Shown: positions 1 through 4,617 of the stretch, piece after piece
Layout: every line of letters begins with the position of its first letter
Position numbering within the stretch: the first letter of the stretch is position 1
Origin: an uncultured Clostridia bacterium
Lineage (GTDB): Bacteria > Bacillota > Clostridia > Oscillospirales > Ruminococcaceae
DNA length: 8,052 nt
Reading direction: 5' to 3'
Assembly (NCBI GenBank): GCA_947631585.1
Contig: CANRLY010000081.1
Location: 1-8,052 of the forward strand
Notes under the pieces: generated by a model
What the model saw: only the letters and a program-made list of their open reading frames with translations
Database searches by the model: none
Told to the model about the DNA's origin: nothing
Translations under genes and position numbers: made by a program

Positions 1-39
1 ATTAGGGGAGGGGATTTTTTGCGGCGGCAAAGCCGCCGC
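1..39 (+). repeat. Edge-cut copy of the modular repeat (copy 0)
   Basis: Two G-tracts (5-8 and 10-13, joined by A) are followed by a T-rich joint and a perfect 8-bp hairpin at 21-39 (arms 21-28 and 32-39, loop AAA). This is the right-hand end of the element seen in copies B and C, where the G-tract pair of the central inverted repeat is followed by a short joint and a second hairpin. The left part lies outside the window. Confidence 0.7.
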
Positions 40-75
40 CTCTTGCTTCTTGCCTCTAAATTTCTTGCCTCTGGC
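39..75. repeat. Heptanucleotide CTTGCYT tract 1
   Basis: Imperfect tandem units of the form CTTGCTT / CTTGCCT, ending in CTCTGGCAG. The tract is the inverse of the one at 129-163: the ten bases 49-58 pair with 130-139. A similar tract recurs at 852-888, so it is a family of short repeats associated with the modular elements rather than a single slippage event. Confidence 0.6.
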
Positions 76-95
76 AGCTGAGGTAAGAGGTTAGA

Positions 96-126
96 CCCGA
101 CCTTTCGGTCGGGGAAGCCCCACCCC
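96..126. repeat. Hairpin followed by CCCCACCCC; possible fragment of the modular repeat
   Basis: A perfect 7-bp hairpin (96-102 with 107-113, loop TTTC) is followed by GAAG and then CCCCACCCC at 118-126, the same C-tract pair that opens copies A to C. No hairpin or central inverted repeat follows, so it reads as a decayed or recombined copy. It lies between the two inverted heptamer tracts. Confidence 0.4.
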
Positions 127-128
127 TG

Positions 129-163
129 CTAGAGGCAAGAGGGATAGAAGCAAGAAGCAAGAA
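129..163. repeat. Heptanucleotide tract 2, inverted relative to tract 1
   Basis: Units of AGAAGCA and AGAGGCA, the reverse complement of the CTTGCYT units of tract 1. Together the two tracts bracket positions 59-128 as a long imperfect inverted repeat. Confidence 0.55.
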
Positions 164-212
164 CCCACCCCGGCGGTTTCACCGCCACCCCTCCCCCAGT
201 TTGGGGAGGGGG
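164..212 (+). repeat. Modular inverted repeat, copy A
   Basis: Order on the plus strand: C-tract pair CCC-A-CCCC (164-171); perfect 6-bp hairpin GGCGGT/ACCGCC with loop TTC (172-186); C-tract pair 188-197; short centre; G-tract pair 203-212. The second C pair and the G pair form the central inverted repeat. Read on the minus strand there are four G-tracts (197-193, 191-188, 171-168, 166-164) with the small hairpin in the middle loop. Unlike copies B and C it lacks a clear second hairpin after the G pair. Confidence 0.8.
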
Positions 213-268
213 TGCAGTTACAACAGTATGAAGGTAAATCGGGTACACCCTGGTTATTTGAAATTACA

Positions 269-353
269 CCCCACCCCCTTGACAGCTCCGCTGTCATTTC
301 CCCCTCCCCCAGTTTGGGGAGGGGGATTTTTGCGGCGACTCTGATAGTCAGAG
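269..353 (+). repeat. Modular inverted repeat, copy B
   Basis: C-tract pair 269-278 (CCCC-A-CCCCC); hairpin TGACAG/CTGTCA (280-285 with 291-296), whose stem sequence differs completely from that of copy A; central inverted repeat with C tracts 300-304 and 306-310 and G tracts 316-319 and 321-325; T-rich joint; second hairpin CTCTGA/TCAGAG at 339-353. The minus strand carries four G-tracts of four or five bases around the hairpin. Confidence 0.8.
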
Positions 354-389
354 ATTAATTTGTTATAACCGTGCCCCACTAAAAAATAT

Positions 390-465
390 CCCCCACCTCG
401 TCAGCTGACGCTGCCACCCCTCCCCAAACTGGGGAGGGGATTTCGGGCGGCTTCGCCGCCCGAAA
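390..465 (+). repeat. Modular inverted repeat, copy C
   Basis: C-tract pair 390-399 (the second tract is interrupted as CCTC); loop hairpin GTCAGC/GCTGCC at 400-415 with one mismatch, overlapping a perfect 12-base palindrome at 399-410; central inverted repeat 417-439; second hairpin 441-465 (TTTCGGGCGGC with its complement, loop TTC). One of the four minus-strand G-tracts is broken (GAGG). Confidence 0.8.
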
Positions 466-503
466 AACGCCCTGCGGTCGTCACTGCGCCGCAGGGCGTT
501 TTT
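463..503. terminator. Bidirectional terminator-like hairpin with no adjacent gene
   Basis: A perfect 15-bp stem (463-477 with 489-503) with an 11-base loop. The outer five pairs are an A-tract on the left and a T-tract on the right, so either strand would give a GC-rich stem followed by U residues. No gene ends within 450 bases on either side, so it may insulate the repeat cluster or be the remnant of a lost gene's terminator. It shares three A bases with the end of copy C. Confidence 0.65.
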
Positions 504-558
504 ATTCCAGATGGACAACACATTTACCGCAACTCATAGGTGAAAGAGCCACTTACAC

Positions 559-582
559 CCAAAACGGCTAACGCCGTTTTGG
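559..582. repeat. Perfect hairpin beside copy D
   Basis: A 10-bp stem CCAAAACGGC (559-568) with its complement (573-582), loop TAAC. The loop and the GGC-TAAC-GCC core resemble the loop hairpins of copies D and E. It directly abuts the second hairpin of copy D. Confidence 0.6.
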
Positions 583-659
583 TATGCGGCGGCTTTGCCG
601 CCGCATATTTCCCTCCCCAAATTGGGGAGGGGTGTCGGCGTTAGCTGACGGGGTTGGGG
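583..659 (-). repeat. Modular inverted repeat, copy D (opposite orientation)
   Basis: Read on the minus strand the order matches copies A to C. On the plus strand it appears as second hairpin 583-607 (11-bp stem, loop TTT); central inverted repeat 611-631; loop hairpin GTCGGC/GCTGAC (634-639 with 644-649, loop GTTA, one G-T pair); G pair 650-653 and 656-659. The plus strand has four GGGG tracts (624-627, 629-632, 650-653, 656-659). Confidence 0.8.
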
Positions 660-857
660 CTATTTCTTTCAGGCTGGCAACTGTGTGTTTCCTCCATCGG
701 TGGCGGAACTTCTTGTCTTTTCTTCTAGTAAGGCGGCGAAGCCGCCGCAATCCCCTCCCCAATTTGGGGAGGGGTGTCAGCGTTAGCTGACGGGGTGGGG
801 TTATTTCTTTCAGGTTGGCAACTGCGTGTTTCCTCCATCGGGTGGCGGAACTTCTTG
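611..857 (+). repeat. 105-base direct duplication (611-715 and 753-857)
   Basis: The two segments align over 105 bases with about five substitutions and two single-base indels. Each contains the central inverted repeat and loop hairpin of copy D or E, followed by a shared non-palindromic tail (TATTTCTTTCAGG, then GGCAACTG, then GTTTCCTCCATCG, ending in GGAACTTCTTG). The start-to-start distance is 142 bases. The shared unique tail shows this pair arose by duplication, not by independent insertion of the modular element. Confidence 0.85.
732..800 (-). repeat. Modular inverted repeat, copy E (opposite orientation)
   Basis: Plus-strand order: second hairpin GGCGGC/GCCGCC with loop GAA (732-746); central inverted repeat 752-774; perfect loop hairpin GTCAGC/GCTGAC with loop GTTA (776-791); G pair 792-795 and 797-800. 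This is the cleanest copy: four plus-strand GGGG tracts with loops A, hairpin, T. Confidence 0.85.
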
Positions 858-888
858 CCTCTTGCTTCTCGCCCTCTTGCTTCTAGCA
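852..888. repeat. Heptanucleotide CTTGCYT tract 3
   Basis: Successive units CTTGCCT, CTTGCTT, a slipped unit, CTTGCTT and CTAGCAG. It follows immediately after the second copy of the 105-base duplication and precedes the terminator of the downstream minus-strand gene. It is the same family as the tracts at 39-75 and 129-163. Confidence 0.6.
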
Positions 889-891
889 GCC

Positions 892-938
892 AAAAAAGCC
901 TGACCTGCTCTGGCTGCGCAGAACAGGTCAGACTTTTT
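892..938 (-). terminator. Terminator of the helix-turn-helix/coiled-coil gene
   Basis: Stem TGACCTG (901-907) with CAGGTCA (924-930), extended inward by TCTG/CAGA and outward through an A-tract (892-897) facing a T-tract (934-938). On the minus strand the stem is followed by six T. It starts 20 bases after the stop codon at 958. The facing tracts would also allow termination on the plus strand. Confidence 0.8.
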
Positions 939-957
939 CTGTTGCTTGGAAAAATAG

Positions 958-1686
958 TTATTTTATGATAGCCTGGAATTGCTCGTTTTCGATCTTCAAA
1001 GCGGCGATCTGACTCCTCAGCTCCGCTGCCTGCTTGTTTATGACCGCAAGCTTCGCTTCTACTTCGGCGATCTTGGCGTTGTTTTCCTCTATCTGGGAAG
1101 TCGCAAACGCCTTTATCTTCTGGTTGGCTCTGGTAACGGGACTTGCCGCTCCTGTGGGGACTTTTACTTCCGCTTCCTCTGTAACTTCGGGCTTCTCTGC
1201 TGCCCTTGCCCTTGCCGTCCTGGCTGTAGCGGCGGTGCGCCTTGCCGGAGTCCTTGCAGGCTCTTTTGCAGCTTCCGGTAAATCGCCGGTGAGAAGATTT
1301 GCTTTCTCCTCAGATGTAAGAAGCGTTACCTGCTCTTCTTTCGGCTCGGTCTGCTCCTGCTTGTAACTTTCCACTAACATTCCGCCCGGTGCGCTTGCTT
1401 CTTCGGCGGCTTTAACTGCCTTTGCAGCTTCCTTGGCTTTTGCAGCTTCGGTATCGGACTGCTCCTTTGCGGCTTTCTTGGCAGACTCTTCCTTTGCGGC
1501 GGTCTTGGCTTTGTTGGTAGCAAGGCTCTTTTTGGCAAGGTATTCTGCGTAACCCTCTATCCGCCTTTCAAGGATACTGTTCACTGCGCCGGTGGAAATG
1601 GTGATCTCCTCGGCTATCCTTTCGGCGGTCCAGCCTTCGTTATAAAGCCTTACGATCTTGTCGTTTGTTGATTCGCTGCGCTTCAA
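958..1686 (-). CDS. Helix-turn-helix / Ala-Lys-rich linker / coiled-coil protein, function unknown
   Basis: A 242-residue protein that I do not recognise as a named family. Residues about 7-41 form a likely helix-turn-helix (DKIVRLYNEGW, then TAERIAEEI, then STGAVNSILERR), similar in pattern to sigma-region-4 or transposase-type DNA-binding domains. Residues 50-97 are Ala/Lys/Glu-rich; 98-180 are Pro/Thr/Ala/Arg-rich with a basic patch (ARTPARRTAATARTARARAA); 187-241 is a strong heptad coiled coil (EENNAKIAEVEAKLAVINKQ and onward). There is no signal peptide or membrane segment, so it is cytoplasmic. The start is TTG at 1684-1686: an in-frame TGA lies two codons upstream, and GGGGTG (1694-1699) sits 7 bases before it. 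A DNA-binding domain, flexible basic tail and oligomerising coil suggest a nucleoid-associated or regulatory DNA-bridging protein; that role is inference. It has its own promoter and terminator, so it is monocistronic. Confidence 0.8.
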   Translation of the reverse strand: MKRSESTNDKIVRLYNEGWTAERIAEEITISTGAVNSILERRIEGYAEYLAKKSLATNKAKTAAKEESAKKAAKEQSDTEAAKAKEAAKAVKAAEEASAPGGMLVESYKQEQTEPKEEQVTLLTSEEKANLLTGDLPEAAKEPARTPARRTAATARTARARAAEKPEVTEEAEVKVPTGAASPVTRANQKIKAFATSQIEENNAKIAEVEAKLAVINKQAAELRSQIAALKIENEQFQAIIK

Positions 1687-1713
1687 TTGATGTCACCCCG
1701 TATAATTGATTTT

Positions 1714-1728
1714 GCATGATGACCATGC
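1714..1728. promoter_or_regulatory. Small inverted repeat, possible operator
   Basis: GCATG-ATGAC-CATGC lies just downstream of the predicted transcription start of the minus-strand gene, within its leader. The position suits an operator, possibly for the gene's own helix-turn-helix product, but five-base arms can arise by chance. Confidence 0.25.
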
Positions 1729-1738
1729 TTACATATTT

Positions 1739-1767
1739 ATTTTAAAACAAAACTTGAAAAATGTCAA
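1739..1767 (-). promoter_or_regulatory. Promoter of the helix-turn-helix/coiled-coil gene
   Basis: TTGACA (1767-1762), a 17-base spacer, then TAAAAT (1744-1739): a full -35 box and a five-of-six -10 box. The predicted start is near 1732, giving a leader of about 45 bases before the TTG codon. Confidence 0.7.
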
Positions 1768-1782
1768 TCAGATTTGTATAAT
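1754..1782 (+). promoter_or_regulatory. Divergent promoter facing the amylase gene, interleaved with the minus promoter
   Basis: TTGAAA (1754-1759), a 17-base spacer, then TATAAT (1777-1782). Its -35 box lies in the spacer of the minus-strand promoter, and the -35 box of that promoter lies in this spacer, so polymerase could occupy only one at a time. It would give a leader of about 245 bases before the amylase. The region is AT-rich, so a chance match is possible. Confidence 0.45.
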
Positions 1783-1915
1783 TTTTTCAAAAAACATCGC
1801 CTTTGTCGTTAATTTTTGTGAAAGATACATCACCGGCGGCAGTAAAAGTCGTTCTTTGCCGGAAAAATCAGGCAGGCAGCTCCCCCTGCGGACGTCTTTC
1901 TTGACTCAGACCCCC
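1783..1915 (+). other. Leader segment with small hairpins only
   Basis: No convincing reading frame or RNA family is visible. Two modest stems occur: CCGGC (1833-1837) with GCCGG (1858-1862), and GCAGG (1872-1876) with CCTGC (1885-1889). Neither is followed by a T-tract. Confidence 0.4.
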
Positions 1916-1944
1916 TTGCAATCCCGGCTGAAATGTGTTAAAAT
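1916..1944 (+). promoter_or_regulatory. Proximal promoter of the amylase gene
   Basis: TTGCAA (1916-1921), 17 bases, TAAAAT (1939-1944). The predicted start near 1951 coincides with the left arm of the leader hairpin. A further TATAAT at 2005-2010 lacks a good -35 box at the right distance and is a weaker alternative. Confidence 0.55.
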
Positions 1945-1946
1945 GT

Positions 1947-2005
1947 AGCAGTGGAGTGCCCAAAAGCGACGGCGTAAGGCGGCTTGTGTTTGGCTCTCCG
2001 CTGCT
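1947..2005 (+). promoter_or_regulatory. Long leader stem-loop upstream of the amylase
   Basis: AGCAGTGGAG (1947-1956) pairs with CTCCGCTGCT (1996-2005) with one G-T pair. The stem continues after a T-T mismatch as GCC/GGC and then AA/TT; an inner AAGC (1964-1967) can pair with GCTT (1982-1985). No T-tract follows, so it is not a terminator. From the proximal promoter it would sit at the extreme 5' end of the mRNA, a position that can protect or regulate the message. It matches no riboswitch class I know. Confidence 0.5.
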
Positions 2006-2033
2006 ATAATTTAATGAAAGGAATTTACATATT

Positions 2034-3341
2034 ATGTGGGCTTATGACAGTGTTTTTTATCAGATATATCCTCTGGGTTTCTGCGGCGCTCCTTTTGAGA
2101 ACGACGGCGTTCTCACCGACAGGATATCCAAAGTCGCCGACTGGATACCTCATATCAAAAAGCTTGGCTGCGACGCCGTTTACTTCTCTCCGGTGTTTGA
2201 ATCGGACACCCACGGCTACAACACCAGGGATTACACCAGGATAGACTGCCGCCTGGGAACTAACGAGGATTTCGCAAAGGTCTGCCGCCAGCTCCACGAG
2301 AACGGCATAAAAGTTGTGCTGGACGGCGTTTTCAACCATGTGGGCAGGGGATTCTGGGCGTTTCAGGACGTGCTGGAAAAGCGTGAAAATTCCCCCTACC
2401 GCTGGTGGTTCAATATCGACTTCAACGGCAATTCCAACTACAACGACGGCTTGTGGTACGAGGGCTGGGAGGGTCATTACGACCTGGTGAAGCTCAACCT
2501 GAAAAACAATGACGTGGTGGAACACATTTTCTCCTGCATAAAGGGCTGGACTGAGGAGTTCGGCATTGACGGACTGAGGCTGGACGTAGCTTACTGCCTG
2601 GACATGGATTTCCTCAAAAGGCTGAGGAGCTTTACCGCCGGTCTGAAGCCTGACTTCTTCCTGCTGGGAGAGCTGCTCCACGGTGATTACGCCCGCTGGG
2701 TAAACGGTGAAATGCTCCACTCCGCCACCAACTACGAGTGCTACAAAGGGCTGTTTTCCAGCTTTAACAGCATGAATATGTTTGAGATATGCCATTCGCT
2801 GAAAAACCAGTTCGGACCTGAAAACTGGTGCAGGTATCGGGGTATGCACCTGCTGAGCTTTGTGGACAACCACGATGTTACCAGGATAGCCAGCAATCTT
2901 ACCAACGAAAACCACCTGCCGCTTATTTATGCGCTGATGTTCGGTATGCCGGGCATTCCCTGCGTTTACTACGGAAGCGAATGGGGCGAAAAGGCGAACA
3001 AGAGCCAGGGCGACCCTGCCCTGAGACCCTGCTTTGAAAAGCCGCAGGAAAACGAACTTACCGGCTGGATAGCAAAGCTTGCTGAGATACACAAGTCCGA
3101 AAAGGCGCTGTGCCACGGAAGTCTTTCAGTGCCGGTGCTGACTAACAAGCAGTGCGTGATCCTGAGAGAGTTCGAGGGGGAGAGGGTCTGGATAGCAGTG
3201 AACGCCGATTCGGAGGAGTACACCGCCCACTTTGATGCACAGTGCGGCAGAGGTCACGACCTGATAAACGGCGGCTGGCACGATTTCGGCGGAGGAAGCA
3301 AGCTGCCGCCTTATTCTGCCCAGATCTGGAAAGCGGAATGA
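2034..3341 (+). CDS. GH13 alpha-amylase-family glycoside hydrolase (maltodextrin-type), cytoplasmic
   Basis: A 435-residue enzyme expected to hydrolyse or rearrange alpha-glucosidic bonds in maltodextrins. All four GH13 regions are present: region I DGVFNH (97-102); region II GLRLDVA (180-186) with nucleophile D184; region III GEL with acid/base E213; region IV FVDNHD (276-281) with transition-state stabiliser D281. The chain starts directly in the barrel (VFYQIYPLGF, 7-16), with no signal peptide and no N-terminal CBM34-like domain, and ends in a short beta domain (about 360-435). It is shorter than typical neopullulanases or cyclomaltodextrinases (near 580), so it is a minimal intracellular form. 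The ATG at 2034 follows AAAGGA (2017-2022) at 11 bases, a rather long gap, but no better start exists. It is monocistronic, with its own terminator. The exact specificity (alpha-amylase, maltogenic, glucosidase) cannot be read from motifs. Confidence 0.92.
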   Translation: MWAYDSVFYQIYPLGFCGAPFENDGVLTDRISKVADWIPHIKKLGCDAVYFSPVFESDTHGYNTRDYTRIDCRLGTNEDFAKVCRQLHENGIKVVLDGVFNHVGRGFWAFQDVLEKRENSPYRWWFNIDFNGNSNYNDGLWYEGWEGHYDLVKLNLKNNDVVEHIFSCIKGWTEEFGIDGLRLDVAYCLDMDFLKRLRSFTAGLKPDFFLLGELLHGDYARWVNGEMLHSATNYECYKGLFSSFNSMNMFEICHSLKNQFGPENWCRYRGMHLLSFVDNHDVTRIASNLTNENHLPLIYALMFGMPGIPCVYYGSEWGEKANKSQGDPALRPCFEKPQENELTGWIAKLAEIHKSEKALCHGSLSVPVLTNKQCVILREFEGERVWIAVNADSEEYTAHFDAQCGRGHDLINGGWHDFGGGSKLPPYSAQIWKAE

Positions 3342-3358
3342 GTTTACACAACAAAAGC

Positions 3359-3401
3359 AAAAAACGACCCGTCCTAAGATGGATACCCATATAGAAGTTT
3401 T
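3359..3401 (+). repeat. 3'-UTR module, amylase copy
   Basis: It begins with an A-tract exactly 17 bases after the amylase stop, then GACCCG, a small stem GTCC...GGAT (3371-3374 with 3381-3384), ATACCCATAT and AGAAGTTTT, and runs straight into the terminator stem. The same order is found on the opposite strand at 4617-4571, after the ABC exporter gene. The function is unknown. Confidence 0.7.
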
Positions 3402-3441
3402 GCTCCGAAGCATTTCAAAATGCTTCGGAGCATTCGTTTTT
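3401..3441 (+). terminator. Terminator of the amylase gene
   Basis: A perfect 14-bp stem (3401-3414 with 3419-3432) with loop TCAA, followed on the plus strand by TTCGTTTTT. On the minus strand the stem is followed by AAAAC, so it should act mainly for the amylase and less for the opposing S66 gene. Confidence 0.85.
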
Positions 3442-3467
3442 ATACGGTTGCTAAAACAATTCATAAT

Positions 3468-4439
3468 TTATCTTACCAATTCTATCGTCTGGGCATCGGC
3501 ATCCAGCTTAGCCGTGATTCCGATAGGCAGCGTCAGCATGGGTGCACAATGGCTAAAATCACACTCGGCAAGCACGGGATAATTCGGTCCGTTCAGATAA
3601 TCGTATATAAACTCATAATACGTTTTCTCTGTCCCGTAATGCTGAAATTGCCTGCATTTCCCGATGATAAGCCCACCAATCATGTCGAAAACACCGCAGA
3701 TTTTCAACTGAGCCAATGTTCGTTCCACGCTGCATGCCCACTCCTCGGTATCTTCAATGAACAGAATATCACCCTTGCGTATTTCCGGCATATATGGGGT
3801 ACCCCATATATTTCCGATCGTATACAGGTTCCCGCCGATAAGTCTGCCCGTTACCTTACCGCCGCTAAGTGTGATTATCTCATTTGGAATACGCTTTTCT
3901 TCGGTTAATTCCTGCGACCATTCTATAACGTCGTCAGAATAGTATTCGGGGAAAATATATTTGTGGCATTCTTCATAGTTCAGCACATCGCAAAGGCTTT
4001 TTAAGGCGATATCCCGATACGGACTGAGCCTTGCATAGCTTGTTACAAAGTTCGAGCCGTAATATGTGGGTACGCCTGTTTTCGTATAAATTGCCATCAG
4101 CAGTGCTGTCACATCCGACATACCTACAACGGGTTTCGGGTTTTCCGCGTAGTATTCATAATCAATGTACGGGAGCATACCGTTTGTCACCTGACCGCCG
4201 ACACTCGCCATAAGTATACGGACCTCGGGATCGTGAAGCAACGCATTGAATTCATTAGCTCTTTCTTCTGATGAGCCTGAAACGTATGCGTCTGCCTTTC
4301 CCCATAGCTTGCCGTGCTTTACATTAAAGCCCTGGGAGCGAATATATTTCTCTGCACGAGCAGCAGCTTCCGGCGCTTCATTTGTGATGCACCACGACGG
4401 GCTGAAAACGCCTATTGTTGAACCTGTTTCTATTTTCAT
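3468..4439 (-). CDS. S66-family serine carboxypeptidase, MccF-like (LD-carboxypeptidase superfamily)
   Basis: A 323-residue cytoplasmic peptidase; family members include the murein tetrapeptide LD-carboxypeptidase LdcA and the microcin C self-immunity protein MccF. The Ser-Glu-His triad is visible: S108 in GMSDVTAL, probable E229 in FIEDTEE, H297 in FSHCAPM just before TLPIG. Residues 78-93 read SVGGQVTNGMLPYIDY, the MccF-type pattern rather than the RGGYG pattern of LdcA; GGNLYTIGN at 202-210 is also typical. The start is ATG 4439-4437, with AGGGGA (4451-4446) six bases upstream. A longer open frame to 4493 is rejected because its first codon overlaps the -10 box. No terminator with a T-tract on this strand is evident downstream. 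Sampled 60-base lines give about 37-48% GC against about 48-65% in the neighbouring genes, which suggests transfer. Detoxification of peptide-nucleotide antibiotics is plausible; peptidoglycan recycling is the alternative. Confidence 0.88.
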   Translation of the reverse strand: MKIETGSTIGVFSPSWCITNEAPEAAARAEKYIRSQGFNVKHGKLWGKADAYVSGSSEERANEFNALLHDPEVRILMASVGGQVTNGMLPYIDYEYYAENPKPVVGMSDVTALLMAIYTKTGVPTYYGSNFVTSYARLSPYRDIALKSLCDVLNYEECHKYIFPEYYSDDVIEWSQELTEEKRIPNEIITLSGGKVTGRLIGGNLYTIGNIWGTPYMPEIRKGDILFIEDTEEWACSVERTLAQLKICGVFDMIGGLIIGKCRQFQHYGTEKTYYEFIYDYLNGPNYPVLAECDFSHCAPMLTLPIGITAKLDADAQTIELVR

Positions 4440-4492
4440 AGCTTTTCCCCTATTCATCGAAAATAAATCAATCCCGATATATATTAATAGCA

Positions 4493-4521
4493 ATTATAAC
4501 ATAGCATCGCTGCATTGTCAA
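4493..4521 (-). promoter_or_regulatory. Perfect consensus promoter of the S66 peptidase gene
   Basis: TTGACA (4521-4516), exactly 17 bases, TATAAT (4498-4493), identical to the housekeeping sigma consensus in both boxes. The predicted start near 4486 gives a leader of about 47 bases. The -35 box begins one base after the T-tract of the exporter operon's terminator, so the peptidase is transcribed separately from the exporter although it is co-directional. Confidence 0.88.
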
Positions 4522-4522
4522 T

Positions 4523-4568
4523 AAAAAACGCCATAGTACTTCTGACTTAAGATCAGAAATACTATGGC
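4523..4568 (-). terminator. Terminator of the ABC exporter operon
   Basis: A 16-bp stem (4568-4553 with 4545-4530 on the minus strand, one G-U pair), a 7-base loop, then G and TTTTTT (4528-4523). Its stem sequence is unrelated to that of the amylase terminator, although the upstream module is shared. Confidence 0.88.
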
Positions 4569-4570
4569 TT

Positions 4571-4617
4571 AAAACTTCTTTATAAGTACCACCCATGTTG
4601 CAGGGCGGGTCATTTTT
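4571..4617 (-). repeat. 3'-UTR module, ABC exporter copy
   Basis: On the minus strand an A-tract starts exactly 17 bases after the stop codon at 4635. It is followed by GACCCG, a stem GCCC...GGGT, GGTACTTATAA and AGAAGTTTT, then the terminator. Compared with the amylase copy, the stem changes from TCC/GGA to CCC/GGG, a compensatory change. Confidence 0.7.

Larger units (their letters stand above)
1..957. other. Gene-free, repeat-dense spacer
   Basis: No reading frame here looks like a real protein: the short open frames run straight through the inverted repeats and give low-complexity Pro/Gly/Arg translations without a convincing ribosome binding site. The stretch is built of modular GC-rich inverted repeats (five nearly full copies and one edge-cut copy), three (CTTGCYT) heptamer tracts, a 105-base direct duplication and two strong terminator-like hairpins, each listed separately. 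The pieces in between (about 213-268, 354-389, 504-558 and 660-731) show nothing recognisable beyond small hairpins, for example GGGT-ACA-ACCC-like pairing at 241-250. Confidence 0.75.

Noticed and set aside
91..297. Short open frames over the repeat cluster (91-297, 568-790, 774-968)
   Set aside because: They read through the inverted repeats, give Pro/Gly/Arg-rich translations, lack ribosome binding sites and overlap each other on both strands.
164..800. Insertion sequence or MITE with target duplications
   Set aside because: No transposase gene is present and I could not see consistent short target duplications flanking the copies; the mobile nature remains open.
1..860. CRISPR array
   Set aside because: The repeats vary in length and spacing, occur in both orientations, are internally palindromic, and have no uniform unique spacers or cas genes.
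1947..2005. Known riboswitch or 6S-like RNA in the amylase leader
   Set aside because: No conserved core of any class I know (purine, TPP, c-di-GMP, preQ1, fluoride, ZTP, T-box) is visible; only a stem-loop can be claimed.
2025..3116. 363-codon open frame antisense to the amylase gene
   Set aside because: It is the frame opposite a GC-biased real gene with all GH13 motifs; it has no recognisable domain and no plausible start signal.
4440..4493. N-terminal extension of the S66 peptidase to an ATG at 4493
   Set aside because: That codon overlaps the -10 box and lies upstream of the predicted transcription start; the ATG at 4439 has a good ribosome binding site and matches the family's N-terminus.
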